From the NCBI RefSeq assembly GCF_016745255.1, contig NZ_JADOEQ010000011.1, forward strand, positions 1 through 64,000: a stretch of 64,000 nucleotides of DNA. Direction: 5' to 3'. Origin of the DNA: Enterococcus sp. BWR-S5. Lineage in GTDB: Bacteria > Bacillota > Bacilli > Lactobacillales > Enterococcaceae. Positions 51,688 to 61,346 of this stretch are shown in pieces; positions within the stretch are counted from its first letter, which is position 1, and each line of letters starts with the position of its first letter. The translations under genes and the position numbers were made by a program. The notes below the pieces were generated by a model. The model was not told the origin of the DNA. It was given only the letters and a program-made list of their open reading frames with translations, and did no database searches.

Positions 51688-51847
51688 TTTACGATTAATA
51701 AAAAGGGGGAAAGCTGATACTTTCAGCCTTTTTCATAAAAGTTAAAAATTAGTAAAGCAAACAAGAAAACTGAAAGACTTCTTTTCAAATGATAAGTCTG
51801 AGTTTTCTACATATTCCCAGCTTGCTATCAAAGGCTCCGATTTAAAA

Positions 51848-51884
51848 ACAAAAAGAGATTGGACTTACTAGCAGTCCAATCTCT
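51848..51884 (-). terminator. Terminator of the ABC-2 exporter operon
   Basis: AGAGATTGGACT pairs with AGTCCAATCTCT across a 7-base loop, followed by TTTTTGTTTTT on the minus strand. Confidence 0.8.
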
Positions 51885-51980
51885 CTTCATTATTTCGTTC
51901 AATTCAATAGTTATCGTAAAAATAGCTACTTGCTTGAATCAAGCATGAAACAAAGCGTTTAAACTTTTCCCGTATTCTCT

Positions 51981-53582
51981 TTACCCTGCAATGTCTCTCC
52001 GTCTATACCCGATAAAGCCGCCAGCCAGAAGTAAAATTGCCAGGCATGTGATTATAAGCAGTGGCTGCCAATCAAAGGAATCGACAGGAATACGTGGAAT
52101 GTAGCTGAATACCGATAGATTTTTGATACCTTTAGGCACCTTAAGCAGGCTGCCTAGATAATCTACAAAGAAAGAAAAGACCAGATAAAACCAGACGGTG
52201 CCACTCCATTTTGGAAGCCAGCCTACGAATAAGATACCCACACCCATGACAAACCAGACAGCGGGTAAATAAACCAGACCGGATTTCATCATGACCGCCA
52301 ATGCAATCGGCTCAGCCATCACACTGCTTGAAGCGCCATATAGGCTAAACACCGCTGCAGCCAGCATAACGATTGATGCACAAAAAGCGATGAAGACATA
52401 CGTGCCGAGAAGCTTCGTTCGTGTAAGTGATTTTGAAAGAAGCTGTTCAAGTCGACTTTTCTTTTCTTCTGCGTAAGGCTTCAAAGCAACAGTTAAAACA
52501 GGAATCGTTCCTAAAATCGCTAAAATCACCATCAAAACCGTCATAAACTGCTCCGTCAATGAGTAGTTACTTTTCTCCGGCAGCAGCATAGCCAAGAGGT
52601 CGCTGGATTTAAAAAAGTTTTCCAAATCACCAAAAATGGATCCATAGCTGATACCCGCAACAATCATCACGACAAACCAGCTGATTAGCGTCGTTTTCAC
52701 GAGGCGGAAACTAAACCCCAGCGGTTGTCGTAAAAAAGAACCTGCGTGACTTCTGCCGCTTCGCTGTGGAATAAAGCCTGCTTCCAAGTCTCTAATACTG
52801 TTCAGGTAGAAGCTGACGCAAAACAAGACAAGTGAAAAGATAATACTTAAAAGGATTGGAAACCAAGAGTTATTCACAAATACTTCGGTCTTATACACCC
52901 AGGCTAAAGGGGACAGCCATGAAAAATTCTCATTGCTCAAATCAGTAAAGCCCCGAAATAGATAGGCCAGTCCTAAAAAGCTAAGAGAAAAGCCAACTGT
53001 TCCTCGTTTGGATTCTGCCAGCTGTGCAAAAACAGCTGTTACACCAGTGAAAACCAAGCCGGCACTCCCCAAAGCAGCTCCATATAATAAAGAACCACCC
53101 ATCGGCATCGTCTTAACCCCCAGCAATCCCACGCCAACGCCATTCGTAAGCATAATTAAAAGACTGATTAGCACCATCTCAACGATAACCGCAATAAGCG
53201 GCGCCAAACGACCGACCGACAATGCTCGAATCATTTCCAGTCGTCCATCCTCTTCATCGCCTCTCGTATGACGTGCGGTCATAAGAATGGTCATGACTGC
53301 TGCTGTGATAGCCATGAATAGAGTCATTTCATGACCAAACATCGCACCTATTGTATAGTTATCCAAGCTGCTGCTGGGACCAATCATCGCAATCATTGCC
53401 GGATTTCTGACTGTTTCTGCCATTACCTGACGCTCCGCAGTTGTCTGAAACAGCTCTGGAAAGGCTCCCGCAACAGCTATTGATAGCCCAGCTATGCCAA
53501 TCAGCCAGAATAGAATCTGCCAGCGATCCCTACGCAGATTCAAGCGCAGTAATTTCTGCCATCCTGAAAAATAGACACTCAT
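51981..53582 (-). CDS. ABC-2 type exporter permease
   Basis: This 533-residue membrane protein has about twelve hydrophobic segments arranged as two internal halves (GWQKLLRLNLRRDRWQILFW... and FSFRLVKTTLISWFVVMI...), as in permeases of antibiotic/polyketide-type exporters. The start MSVYFSGWQ at 53582 directly follows the ATPase stop, with GGGGACGAG upstream. It works with the ATPase at 53584. The substrate is unknown; drug or lipid export is likely. Confidence 0.82.
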   Translation of the reverse strand: MSVYFSGWQKLLRLNLRRDRWQILFWLIGIAGLSIAVAGAFPELFQTTAERQVMAETVRNPAMIAMIGPSSSLDNYTIGAMFGHEMTLFMAITAAVMTILMTARHTRGDEEDGRLEMIRALSVGRLAPLIAVIVEMVLISLLIMLTNGVGVGLLGVKTMPMGGSLLYGAALGSAGLVFTGVTAVFAQLAESKRGTVGFSLSFLGLAYLFRGFTDLSNENFSWLSPLAWVYKTEVFVNNSWFPILLSIIFSLVLFCVSFYLNSIRDLEAGFIPQRSGRSHAGSFLRQPLGFSFRLVKTTLISWFVVMIVAGISYGSIFGDLENFFKSSDLLAMLLPEKSNYSLTEQFMTVLMVILAILGTIPVLTVALKPYAEEKKSRLEQLLSKSLTRTKLLGTYVFIAFCASIVMLAAAVFSLYGASSSVMAEPIALAVMMKSGLVYLPAVWFVMGVGILFVGWLPKWSGTVWFYLVFSFFVDYLGSLLKVPKGIKNLSVFSYIPRIPVDSFDWQPLLIITCLAILLLAGGFIGYRRRDIAG

Positions 53583-53583
53583 C

Positions 53584-54489
53584 TTACTCGTCCCCTTCCA
53601 GCTTACCCGCTTGATCCTCATAATGCTGCATGAACAAATCCTCTAATGTTGGCGGAGTACTTTCCAGCTTCACTACCTCATAAGGAGCAAGAAACTTGAT
53701 AATGTCGCCCATTTTTTCAGAGTCTACTTGGAATTTAAACTCAGTTGCTGTTCCTGATAAGTCATAGATACCACGCTGCTCAGATAGTCCCTCTACTGGC
53801 ATTTTAGTTGAAACCGACAACAATGTGCGAGTAAGATGCCGCAGTTCACTTAGTGTCCCTGTTTCAATAATCTTTCCCTTACGAATAATCGTAATTCGGT
53901 CACATAATCGTTCTACCTCGGATAAAATATGACTGGAAAGCAAGACCGTCTTTCCCTGTGATTTTACTTCCTCTACGCATTCTTGAAAAACTCTTTCCAT
54001 TAATGGGTCAAGTCCGGATGTCGGTTCATCTAATACAAACAAGTCAGCATTACTGGAAAAAGCAGCAATCAACGCTACCTTCTGACGATTTCCTTTCGAA
54101 TAGCTGCTACATTTTTTTGTTGGATCAAGGTCAAAACGATGAATCAATTCTTCTCGCTTCTCAGCATTCGGATTTCCTTGTAAGGACATGAATAAATCGA
54201 TTACTTCCCCACCTGTCAAGTTCGGCCATAGATTCACATCTCCCGGAACATACGCAATTCTTTTATGGCTCTCAACGATTTCTTTCCATGCATCCATACC
54301 AAAAACAGTCGCTGTTCCAGAAGTCGCTTTGAGAATTCCCAAAAGCACCTTAATTGTTGTTGACTTCCCGGCACCATTCGGACCGATAAAACCAAAGACT
54401 TCCCCCTGCTTCACAGTCAAATCCACTGATTTCAAGGCTTCGACATGCCCAAAATTCTTATCTATCCCTTTCAACTCAATGACATTCAT
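53584..54489 (-). CDS. ABC transporter ATPase
   Basis: This 301-residue ATPase has Walker A GPNGAGKST, signature YSKGNRQKV (a variant of LSGGQ), Walker B LFVLDEPTSGLDP and the switch His in LLSSHILSEVE. The C-terminal domain (about residues 220-300) is of the drug-exporter type. The start at 54489 has AGGAGG eight bases before it; the ATG at 54495 is nearer. A divergent TetR gene and an inverted repeat control the operon. Confidence 0.9.
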   Translation of the reverse strand: MNVIELKGIDKNFGHVEALKSVDLTVKQGEVFGFIGPNGAGKSTTIKVLLGILKATSGTATVFGMDAWKEIVESHKRIAYVPGDVNLWPNLTGGEVIDLFMSLQGNPNAEKREELIHRFDLDPTKKCSSYSKGNRQKVALIAAFSSNADLFVLDEPTSGLDPLMERVFQECVEEVKSQGKTVLLSSHILSEVERLCDRITIIRKGKIIETGTLSELRHLTRTLLSVSTKMPVEGLSEQRGIYDLSGTATEFKFQVDSEKMGDIIKFLAPYEVVKLESTPPTLEDLFMQHYEDQAGKLEGDE

Positions 54490-54544
54490 TTTCATTTCCT
54501 CCTGCCCATATATCTAGATAATGAGTAACTATCCTCCAATAAAA

Positions 54545-54574
54545 TATGAATTATTCCTATTTTTATAATTCATA
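54545..54574. promoter_or_regulatory. TetR operator candidate between ABC exporter and TetR genes
   Basis: TATGAATTAT and ATAATTCATA form perfect 10-bp arms with a 10-base spacer in the divergent intergenic region. Confidence 0.55.
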
Positions 54575-54704
54575 ATATACGCTCTTTCCTGTCTTTTAGC
54601 AACAATTTATGTACTCTGTCAATTGAAAAAATTCATGAAATACCCTATATTATATATGTAGAAAAAACAAAAAAATTATTTAAAAAAAGGAGCAGCTGAC
54701 TAAG

Positions 54705-55286
54705 ATGAATGGTTTTGACCGCAGAAGAAAAGCAAAAGAACAAACAATCCTTCAGACCGCGCTGGCGCTATTTATGCACCAAGGAGTCAAAAATACGTCG
54801 GTTCAGGCTATTGCCAAACAGGCGAGTGTTTCTCCTGTCACAATATTCAACTACTTCGGCTCCAAAGAGAACCTTCTGGATCAGACCTGCCTACTCTATT
54901 TCAACAGCACCTATGACGATTTCAAGCGGATGATTGATTCAAAGAAAAGCTTTGAAGAAAAGATGCAGTACCTAATTTTCATAAAAGGACAGGTATCAAA
55001 GGACATTCATAACGAATTTTATGAAGCCCTCATGTTGAAATACAGCCATCCAGATGATTCCATGACTGAATTTCTCCAAAAAGGGATTGTCCTTTATCAG
55101 GCATTGTTTGAGCAAGGAAAGGAAGAAGGTATGATTAATCAGGAATTGTCCATGCCGGCGTTGATGCTCTATTTACAGCTTTTAACAACTTCAATGCAGG
55201 ATGAAGCCATCTATAAAGATATCCTTCCTTTCAGCGAGGAAATCATGGAAATGTTTTTATACGGGATATATGGGAAACGAGAGTAA
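54705..55286 (+). CDS. TetR-family regulator
   Basis: This 193-residue regulator has the N-terminal helix-turn-helix KNTSVQAIAKQASVSPVTIFNYFGSKENLL and a helical ligand domain. It is divergent from the ABC exporter operon, so it likely represses it in response to a transported compound. AAAAGGAGCAGC precedes the start. Confidence 0.88.
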   Translation: MNGFDRRRKAKEQTILQTALALFMHQGVKNTSVQAIAKQASVSPVTIFNYFGSKENLLDQTCLLYFNSTYDDFKRMIDSKKSFEEKMQYLIFIKGQVSKDIHNEFYEALMLKYSHPDDSMTEFLQKGIVLYQALFEQGKEEGMINQELSMPALMLYLQLLTTSMQDEAIYKDILPFSEEIMEMFLYGIYGKRE

Positions 55287-55594
55287 CACAAACAGCAGAA
55301 AACTCAAAGTTACGATGATGGCTATTCTCTTTTATTTATCATTTGTCCCCTTTTTGAGTCGGAAAAAAATGGAACTACAAGAGTATTTATTTCAATTGTT
55401 CATCTAATCCCTACTTCCATCTGACGATTATCAGATGGTTTTTTTGTTGCTTCACCGTTTATATATCATCTTCAAATATCTGCTAAATCCCTTGATATAC
55501 CAGCATGTCAAACAGCTTTTACGCTGATTTCTCTGTTATTTTCACGACAAAATAAAAAGGGTTTAGTATACTGAGTGCAAGGAGGGAAAAGAAA
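55287..55594. other. Intergenic gap with terminator of the TetR gene
   Basis: A hairpin at 55418-55437 (CATCTGA/TCAGATG) with a T7 run ends the TetR transcript. The remaining bases hold the promoter of the XRE gene (GCAAGGAGG before its start). No further gene is seen. Confidence 0.6.
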
Positions 55595-56119
55595 ATGAGT
55601 ATTGGGAATCAATTAAAAGAGCAACGCTTAAAACACGAATTAACACAAGAGCAGCTGGCAGAAAAAATCTATGTCAGTCGGCAGACTATTTCCGGCTGGG
55701 AAAATGGGAAAAATCAGCCAGATTTAGAAAACATGATTATGTTGAGTGAATTGTATAAAATTTCTTTAGATGAATTATTGAAGGGAGAAGCGGTTAATAT
55801 GGATGTCCAGCCAATTACTCCTCAAACACCTTTAAAACCGGCACCAACTCGAAGATACACATTTCTATTATTTTACTGGTCGTTGTTATCGGTTGTTCTG
55901 CAAATCATTCTTAGGAAAGAAAATATTAGCTTCTTACTTGTCTATGCTTTCGTAGGCTTTCTGATTACTGCAGCTTCTCTCAAAAAAACCAATCGGCTAT
56001 CTAACCTTTACAGTCAGGGAGAAAATATGTTTGATCCCGGTGTTTACCTATGCTTCGGCTTTATCGTATTGATTATTGTGGGATTCATCATTCAGAACTC
56101 AATCATTGGAAGTCGCTGA
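55595..56119 (+). CDS. XRE-family regulator with membrane-spanning C-terminus
   Basis: This 174-residue protein has an N-terminal Cro/CI helix-turn-helix (GNQLKEQRLKHELTQEQLAEKIYVSRQTISGWENG-type features, residues 4-60). Three hydrophobic segments follow (residues 88-105, 112-127 and 150-168), so the DNA-binding domain is tethered to the membrane. The next gene starts 29 bases later and also ends in a membrane helix. A membrane-stress sensor pair is one reading. Confidence 0.82.
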   Translation: MSIGNQLKEQRLKHELTQEQLAEKIYVSRQTISGWENGKNQPDLENMIMLSELYKISLDELLKGEAVNMDVQPITPQTPLKPAPTRRYTFLLFYWSLLSVVLQIILRKENISFLLVYAFVGFLITAASLKKTNRLSNLYSQGENMFDPGVYLCFGFIVLIIVGFIIQNSIIGSR

Positions 56120-56148
56120 TGGACCATAGAACGGAGGAAAAATCTATC

Positions 56149-56835
56149 ATGAAAAACGGGCTCATTTTAACGATGTCTATTCAAGAGAATAATTCAATTC
56201 AATATGCGCGACAGGATCAGCACTATCTCCCGCGTTTAAAAAACTACCTGCTGCTGGAATATGGCGACATCCATTGGGAACAAAAAGCAGCCTTTGAAAT
56301 CACAGAGGAAAATATTCAGAACTATCAAGTTATGGTCGTCACAGCCTTAACTCGGCGACACACAGAACAATTCAAGCAATGGAACCCTGAGCTTCAAGTG
56401 ATTGAACTATCTACCGACCAATTCATGAAATCGATGGCTTCCCGTGCCTTTGTTTTCAACATGAGTACCGGATACGTATTGGCCGAAGCCCCTTCAGTAA
56501 ATGTCAAAGGCGTTCCTGTAAAAGCAGACTATCCACGATACACCGATCAGGATTTACGCCAGCTGATGAAGAAATATCCAAACATCTACTGGGAGGTTGA
56601 AACGCTCGAGGAGCTGAAAAAGAAATTAGACAAAAACACAAGGAATGTCACTGTAGCCTTGACTCCGGCTGCCACTGCATACAGAAAGCTGCTCTCAAGC
56701 AGCTATCCTACCGTTTCGATTATAGATGCACGGGTGGAGAAAAAGCTGCAGCAAGGGACCCTGAAGGATGAACAAATGATGATTGCCATCACCTGCGTTA
56801 CTTCTTTGCTGCTGATTTTGTTGGCATTGTTTTAA
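56149..56835 (+). CDS. Hypothetical tail-anchored protein
   Basis: This 228-residue unrecognised protein has a soluble N-terminal part of mixed alpha/beta type (VMVVTALTRRHTEQFKQWNP, YWEVETLEELKKKLDKNTRN) and a single hydrophobic helix at the very C-terminus (MIAITCVTSLLLILLALF). The start at 56149 has GGAGG 11 bases upstream. It is 29 bases after the membrane XRE gene, so probably cotranscribed. A link in signalling with that regulator is inferred from position. Confidence 0.6.
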   Translation: MKNGLILTMSIQENNSIQYARQDQHYLPRLKNYLLLEYGDIHWEQKAAFEITEENIQNYQVMVVTALTRRHTEQFKQWNPELQVIELSTDQFMKSMASRAFVFNMSTGYVLAEAPSVNVKGVPVKADYPRYTDQDLRQLMKKYPNIYWEVETLEELKKKLDKNTRNVTVALTPAATAYRKLLSSSYPTVSIIDARVEKKLQQGTLKDEQMMIAITCVTSLLLILLALF

Positions 56836-56863
56836 GCTTAGTCAGACTTAAATAAAAAAATAG

Positions 56864-56914
56864 CTAAAAAAAGAGTATCTATACCGTAAAGCAGTAGTAG
56901 AGACTCTTTTTTAG
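56864..56914. terminator. Bidirectional terminator
   Basis: CTAAAAAAAGAGT pairs with ACTCTTTTTTAG between the convergent tail-anchored and DUF6892-like genes. Confidence 0.7.
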
Positions 56915-57316
56915 TTAACAGATTTCAATTCCGGCATTTATCATAGGCCGCAGCACCGACTTAGGACATAGCGACAGGTAATGTACTTTCTTAAGATTGA
57001 CTAACTGTTCAAATCCTTGAACCGATGTGACGTCAAAGCTGCCATCTTCACCATCCCAATCTGGAATAAGCCATGAATAGATTGTTGACCCGCCATCGAA
57101 AACCAGCTCTTCAACCTTTACCAAATCAGCTTTAGAAAGCACGATGCCCTTTAAAAAATCTAAAACCTCAGGAATTGGTTTAGGATTTACCTCCGTATAC
57201 CATTCGTAATTATCTACAAACTTACTTTTTATTACATGCAATTCCGCTAGAAAGCTAGGCTTTTTTTCTAAAAGGGCCTCCACCACCACTAACTTAAAAT
57301 TCAAATCATCAAACAT
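56915..57316 (-). CDS. DUF6892-like protein
   Basis: This 133-residue soluble protein (MFDDLNFKLVVVEALLEKKPS, EELVFDGGSTIYSWLIPDWDGEDGSFDV) resembles DUF6892 proteins, which are common as immunity-like or leucine-repeat-adjacent proteins in Firmicutes. The C-terminal LVNLKKVHYLSL part resembles a single leucine-rich repeat. The role is unknown. AAAAGGAGTGTAGT lies before the start. It is a single gene. Confidence 0.65.
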   Translation of the reverse strand: MFDDLNFKLVVVEALLEKKPSFLAELHVIKSKFVDNYEWYTEVNPKPIPEVLDFLKGIVLSKADLVKVEELVFDGGSTIYSWLIPDWDGEDGSFDVTSVQGFEQLVNLKKVHYLSLCPKSVLRPMINAGIEIC

Positions 57317-57658
57317 ACTACACTCCTTTTTAACCGTTCAACTTCCTATTTGTTCGACATCATTCATCCTTTAGCTTATGCTCCAAGTATATCTTACTTT
57401 TTCATTTTAGGCATATCGTTTTTCATCATTTAACTCTTCTCAACCACTAGACAATAAAGATTATTCAACTATTTTCCCCTTAACTGCTCTACTTAGACAC
57501 ATAATTCTTACTTTTCTCTCGTCACGTTTCAAAAAAACATTTTATATAAATCAAAATCATAATATTTATTTTTTAGTTATTTATTATTTAAAAAAAGAAA
57601 TACATAACCGTCTTTTTGTGCTATTATTAAGTTAACTAATAATAGAAGGGGTGTTTTT
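57317..57658. other. Intergenic gap with palindromic promoter element of the LRR gene
   Basis: The gap is AT-rich without a gene. Near its end a perfect inverted repeat (57621-57645), CTATTATTA-AGTTAAC-TAATAATAG, sits 14 bases upstream of the LRR protein start and overlaps the ribosome-site leader. It may be an operator or an RNA hairpin controlling translation. Confidence 0.5.
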
Positions 57659-58558
57659 ATGCGTTTGAAAAGTTTATTGGGAACCGGAATAGTTGCACTG
57701 GGGATTTTAGGAGGATTGGGATTTGCTGAAACTGCATCAGCTTATTCTGGAAACGAGTATTGGGAGTATGTCAATGAACAAGTTGCAGGTCAGTATATTC
57801 AGATACCGTCACTTGATTTACGTTATGTTGTTTCAGGACATAATCGGCATGCCAGTGTCACCAACTCAGATTTATTCAAAAACTACGGCTTGATTACACC
57901 GGAATCTGCTTTAGAATATGAAGGGTTATTTTCTGAAGAGGTATGGTATATCGAAAGTCTGGAAGGGCTGGATCACTTCACAAACATCAACTACTTCGGT
58001 ATCGATGGGTTGCAAGGCGTAACCGATTTTCGTCCATTGAGTAAATTGGTGAACTTGGAACGCTTACATTTAAATCATGCTAGAGTCTCTTCACTAAATT
58101 TTGTGAAGGATATGCAGCAGCTGCGTTCATTAAACATAGAGACAGATGGTGACATCTTCACCAGCGGCTATACTCAATCAGTAGAAGAAGCAGAAGAGAC
58201 GTATAAATATGGCATACCGGAAAGTGTGGTTTTACAGGACCTGTCCCCGTTATCTGATTTGAGCAGCTTAGAATATATCTATATCGAAATGCTTAATGGT
58301 GAATTCGAACCTATTAGTATGAAAAACGGCTATAGAAAATATGAGGTGTTTGAACCCATCACCTTATCCACACAATTTGGTGATACCACTCTAACTTATA
58401 GCTCAACAGATACCGGCTTCTCTAACACAGATGGCGTGTTAAAATGGAATGCCGTTCCCTATGGGACAAAAGAACTCAACTTATCTTGGCGCGCAGAAAC
58501 AGAAGACGGCGCTTATAGATATAATGGTTCTGCGGTAATCCCAATTATTTGGAAATAA
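57659..58558 (+). CDS. Secreted leucine-rich-repeat protein (internalin-like, no anchor)
   Basis: This 299-residue protein has a signal peptide (GTGIVALGILGGLGFAETASA). Residues 95-200 contain leucine-rich repeats (LEGLDHFTNINYFGIDGLQGV, LSKLVNLERLHLNHARVSSL, MQQLRSLNI, LSPLSDLSSLEYIYIE). The final part is an Ig-like fold (residues 225-299). There is no LPxTG, WxL or GW anchor, so it is secreted or only loosely wall-associated. Host- or partner-binding is inferred from the repeat class. A strong terminator follows. Confidence 0.78.
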   Translation: MRLKSLLGTGIVALGILGGLGFAETASAYSGNEYWEYVNEQVAGQYIQIPSLDLRYVVSGHNRHASVTNSDLFKNYGLITPESALEYEGLFSEEVWYIESLEGLDHFTNINYFGIDGLQGVTDFRPLSKLVNLERLHLNHARVSSLNFVKDMQQLRSLNIETDGDIFTSGYTQSVEEAEETYKYGIPESVVLQDLSPLSDLSSLEYIYIEMLNGEFEPISMKNGYRKYEVFEPITLSTQFGDTTLTYSSTDTGFSNTDGVLKWNAVPYGTKELNLSWRAETEDGAYRYNGSAVIPIIWK

Positions 58559-58567
58559 CATGAACCA

Positions 58568-58616
58568 AAGAAATCGCCTAGCTATCATATTTTGTGATAG
58601 CTAGGCGATTTCTTCT
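58568..58616. terminator. Strong bidirectional terminator after the LRR gene
   Basis: AAGAAATCGCCTAGCTATCA and its exact 20-base complement surround a 7-base loop, with A/T-rich flanks. Confidence 0.85.
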
Positions 58617-58628
58617 ATAAACAATTAC

Positions 58629-61334
58629 TTATTCATTTGCCTTCAATGAATCAATCATATCGATATGCTTCAGCTTAAAGTGGGTAACAAGCATCACGAT
58701 AATCGTGAAGGTAATGGTTAACACGGCAGAAATCACATAGGCAGGCCAATGAATAACCAATGGGAAAATGATACTTTCCATAGAAGCCTGTCTGATGATA
58801 AAGCCTGTCAGAACATAACCAATGCCATACCCCACAACAATCCCCAACAGAGTAAAAATGATATTTTCACGAATAATATACATTGTAACTTCTTTATCGA
58901 AAAAGCCAAGGACCTTGATTGTAGACAGTTCTCGAACCCGTTCGGAGATATTGATATTTGTCAGATTATACAAAACAACAAAAGCCAGCAAACCAGATAG
59001 GACAACGAAGATTAGGACAACCGGATCAAGGTTATTAATCATGCCCTTTTGTGTTTCGATTTGAGAAGATAAGAAGCTAGTGTTCTTGACTTCATCTGTT
59101 GCGAGAAGCTGCTCTGCCAGACGATTCTCTTCTTTTGTTGTCATCGTCTCGGTTTTTAGCAGGAATCCATTGTTTTGATACTCTTTGCCGGTTACTTCCT
59201 CATAGTATTCCGCTGTGATATACACAAAATGCCCAAGGTAATTTTCTGCGATGGCATGAACCTTCATCTTGATTTCATTTTGATCCTCATCATAAAAAAT
59301 CAGCTCATCGCCAACCTTTATATCAAACAGTGCCGCCAGTTTTTCAGAAATCACCGCACCATCATTCGATAACTGAATCGTTTTACCCTTCAACGAATTT
59401 AAATGTAGATAATCAGAAAAATCCTGCATATTATCAGGGACAGTCATAGTCACACTTTGTGTTGCCTGCCCTGCCTTTTTCAGTTCCAATACCTCGTTAA
59501 TCACCGATAGTGACTGCTTGACTTTACTATCTTTTTCAAGGATTTCCTCCGTCTTGTCAAACGTACCATCATCCATTGTCACAACTGCCTGATAATCAAT
59601 GATTGGGCCAAACTGCTTATCGGTCACCGCTTCAAGAGAATTTTTGATACCGAATCCTGCAACCATCAAACCTGTACAGCCCGCAATCCCAATGATTGCC
59701 ATAATCATCCGTGATTTATAACGGAACAGATTACGATAGCTGACCTTTTGATTGAAGCTTAATCTTGACCACAGAGGGGTTATATATTCTAAAAATATCC
59801 GTTTTCCCGGTTTTGGTGCCTTCGGCTGTAGCAGCGCAGATGGCTTTTCAGTCAATTCCTTTATAAGCACGAGGATGACAGAGCCTAATGTTGCAAACAG
59901 AAAGGCTGTCCCAGCCTGAATAATCGGCACCCACTCATAGAACACACTAACCTGTTTGAAATTATACTGGTCACTCGACAGCTCAAAGACAATTCGCGGA
60001 ATCGTATTCGTTCCAATCACAACACCTAGTGCTACTCCGATGACAGCTGCCAATACAGCATAGATGACGTACTTCTGAGAAATTTCATAGCGACTGTAGC
60101 CAAGCGCCTTCAATGTACCAATTTCTTTACGGTTCTCCTCTACCATTCGAGTCATTGTAGTAAAGGTGATTAAAGCTGCAATAAAGAAAAAGAATACAGG
60201 AAACACATTTGCGATTGCTGCAATCCGATCCGAAAGGTCGCCATAATCTTGAAAACCGATATTCTCCGTTCGTTGATTGAACAGATACGTCGGTGTTTTC
60301 AGTTCTGCCATTTCCTTCTCTGCATCACTGATTTCAGTCTCAGCCTCTTCCAGCTTTGTCTCCTGATCCGTAAGCTCCTGCTTGCTCGTATCTAGTTCCT
60401 TCTGGGCTTCATCCAATTGAGCGATAGCTGCGGCTGCCTGTGCCTCGGGCAGCTGTGCCAGCATGTCTCGGTTTGTGTCTAATTCCTGCTTTGCAGCAGT
60501 CAATTGTTCTTTGGCATCAGCTATCTGAGTTTGACCATCAGCTACTTCTTTTTTCGCCGGTGCTATCTCATCTTCTATCATTGCTTTCAGCTCTGCCAGA
60601 CGCTCTTTAGAACGGTCTGCAAACTGCGCTTCGACCAGCTCTTGATTTTTCTGCATTAAGTCCTTGTATTCAGTGCCATAAGTATTCAAGCCCTTTACAT
60701 TATCAAAGGTTATATACAGAACACCCAAAATATCTGAAGTGAAGTTTTTTATTGGAGCATAGGCAAAATAATCGACATTCCCGTCACCGACGTTGGTCAT
60801 CCCTCGGTCTTTATTGCTAATGAACAAGGGGGAGCTGACAAAGCCAACAACCTTATATTCCTTTGTATCCAGTTGGTCCGCCTCATCAATTGTGTAGGTA
60901 TCACCAATTTGATACCCTTCTTTTTCAGCAGCACTATCCAAAACCAGCTCATTTGCAGCTTTCGGTAAACGTCCTTTTTCAAGGACCAGCTGATTTTGTT
61001 TCTGTGTCTCATCATAAGAAAAAACGTGGACGACCTCGCCCTTTTCATCATCTGCATAATAGAACTGATAGCCGGACTCGACCTCCGCATTTGAAAGCTC
61101 TTTAGCTAACGCTTCATCCTTCTCTGTCAGACCACCTGTAGAAATAATCTGTAAATCTGATAAATTTTGCTTTTCCAAATAATCACTGCCGGATGTATTC
61201 AGTACCGGTCCGGTTGTTTTTACTCCGACAAATAGCAGTGTCCCTAAAAGAATGATTAAAATGATCGCAATAAAGCGACCTCTTGATTGCCAGATTTCAC
61301 GAAAGCTGGCTTTTAGATAGGTCTTATTCTTCAT
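58629..61334 (-). CDS. Large FtsX-type ABC permease with coiled-coil domain
   Basis: This 901-residue permease of the MacB/FtsX class has an N-terminal helix (RFIAIILIILLGTLLFVG), an extracellular domain, a long coiled coil (about residues 240-345: EIAPAKKEVADGQTQIADAKEQ and following heptads) and the first group of helices near 375-495. A second extracellular domain follows, then three C-terminal helices (about 770-885). It pairs with the ATPase just upstream and is probably an exporter or mechanotransmission complex for an unknown substrate. The coiled coil could span the cell wall. Confidence 0.85.
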   Translation of the reverse strand: MKNKTYLKASFREIWQSRGRFIAIILIILLGTLLFVGVKTTGPVLNTSGSDYLEKQNLSDLQIISTGGLTEKDEALAKELSNAEVESGYQFYYADDEKGEVVHVFSYDETQKQNQLVLEKGRLPKAANELVLDSAAEKEGYQIGDTYTIDEADQLDTKEYKVVGFVSSPLFISNKDRGMTNVGDGNVDYFAYAPIKNFTSDILGVLYITFDNVKGLNTYGTEYKDLMQKNQELVEAQFADRSKERLAELKAMIEDEIAPAKKEVADGQTQIADAKEQLTAAKQELDTNRDMLAQLPEAQAAAAIAQLDEAQKELDTSKQELTDQETKLEEAETEISDAEKEMAELKTPTYLFNQRTENIGFQDYGDLSDRIAAIANVFPVFFFFIAALITFTTMTRMVEENRKEIGTLKALGYSRYEISQKYVIYAVLAAVIGVALGVVIGTNTIPRIVFELSSDQYNFKQVSVFYEWVPIIQAGTAFLFATLGSVILVLIKELTEKPSALLQPKAPKPGKRIFLEYITPLWSRLSFNQKVSYRNLFRYKSRMIMAIIGIAGCTGLMVAGFGIKNSLEAVTDKQFGPIIDYQAVVTMDDGTFDKTEEILEKDSKVKQSLSVINEVLELKKAGQATQSVTMTVPDNMQDFSDYLHLNSLKGKTIQLSNDGAVISEKLAALFDIKVGDELIFYDEDQNEIKMKVHAIAENYLGHFVYITAEYYEEVTGKEYQNNGFLLKTETMTTKEENRLAEQLLATDEVKNTSFLSSQIETQKGMINNLDPVVLIFVVLSGLLAFVVLYNLTNINISERVRELSTIKVLGFFDKEVTMYIIRENIIFTLLGIVVGYGIGYVLTGFIIRQASMESIIFPLVIHWPAYVISAVLTITFTIIVMLVTHFKLKHIDMIDSLKANE

Positions 61335-61346
61335 CCACTCGGCTCC

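Noticed and set aside
55201-55407. 68-codon plus-strand frame after the TetR gene
   Set aside because: It overlaps the TetR 3' end in another frame and has no ribosome site.
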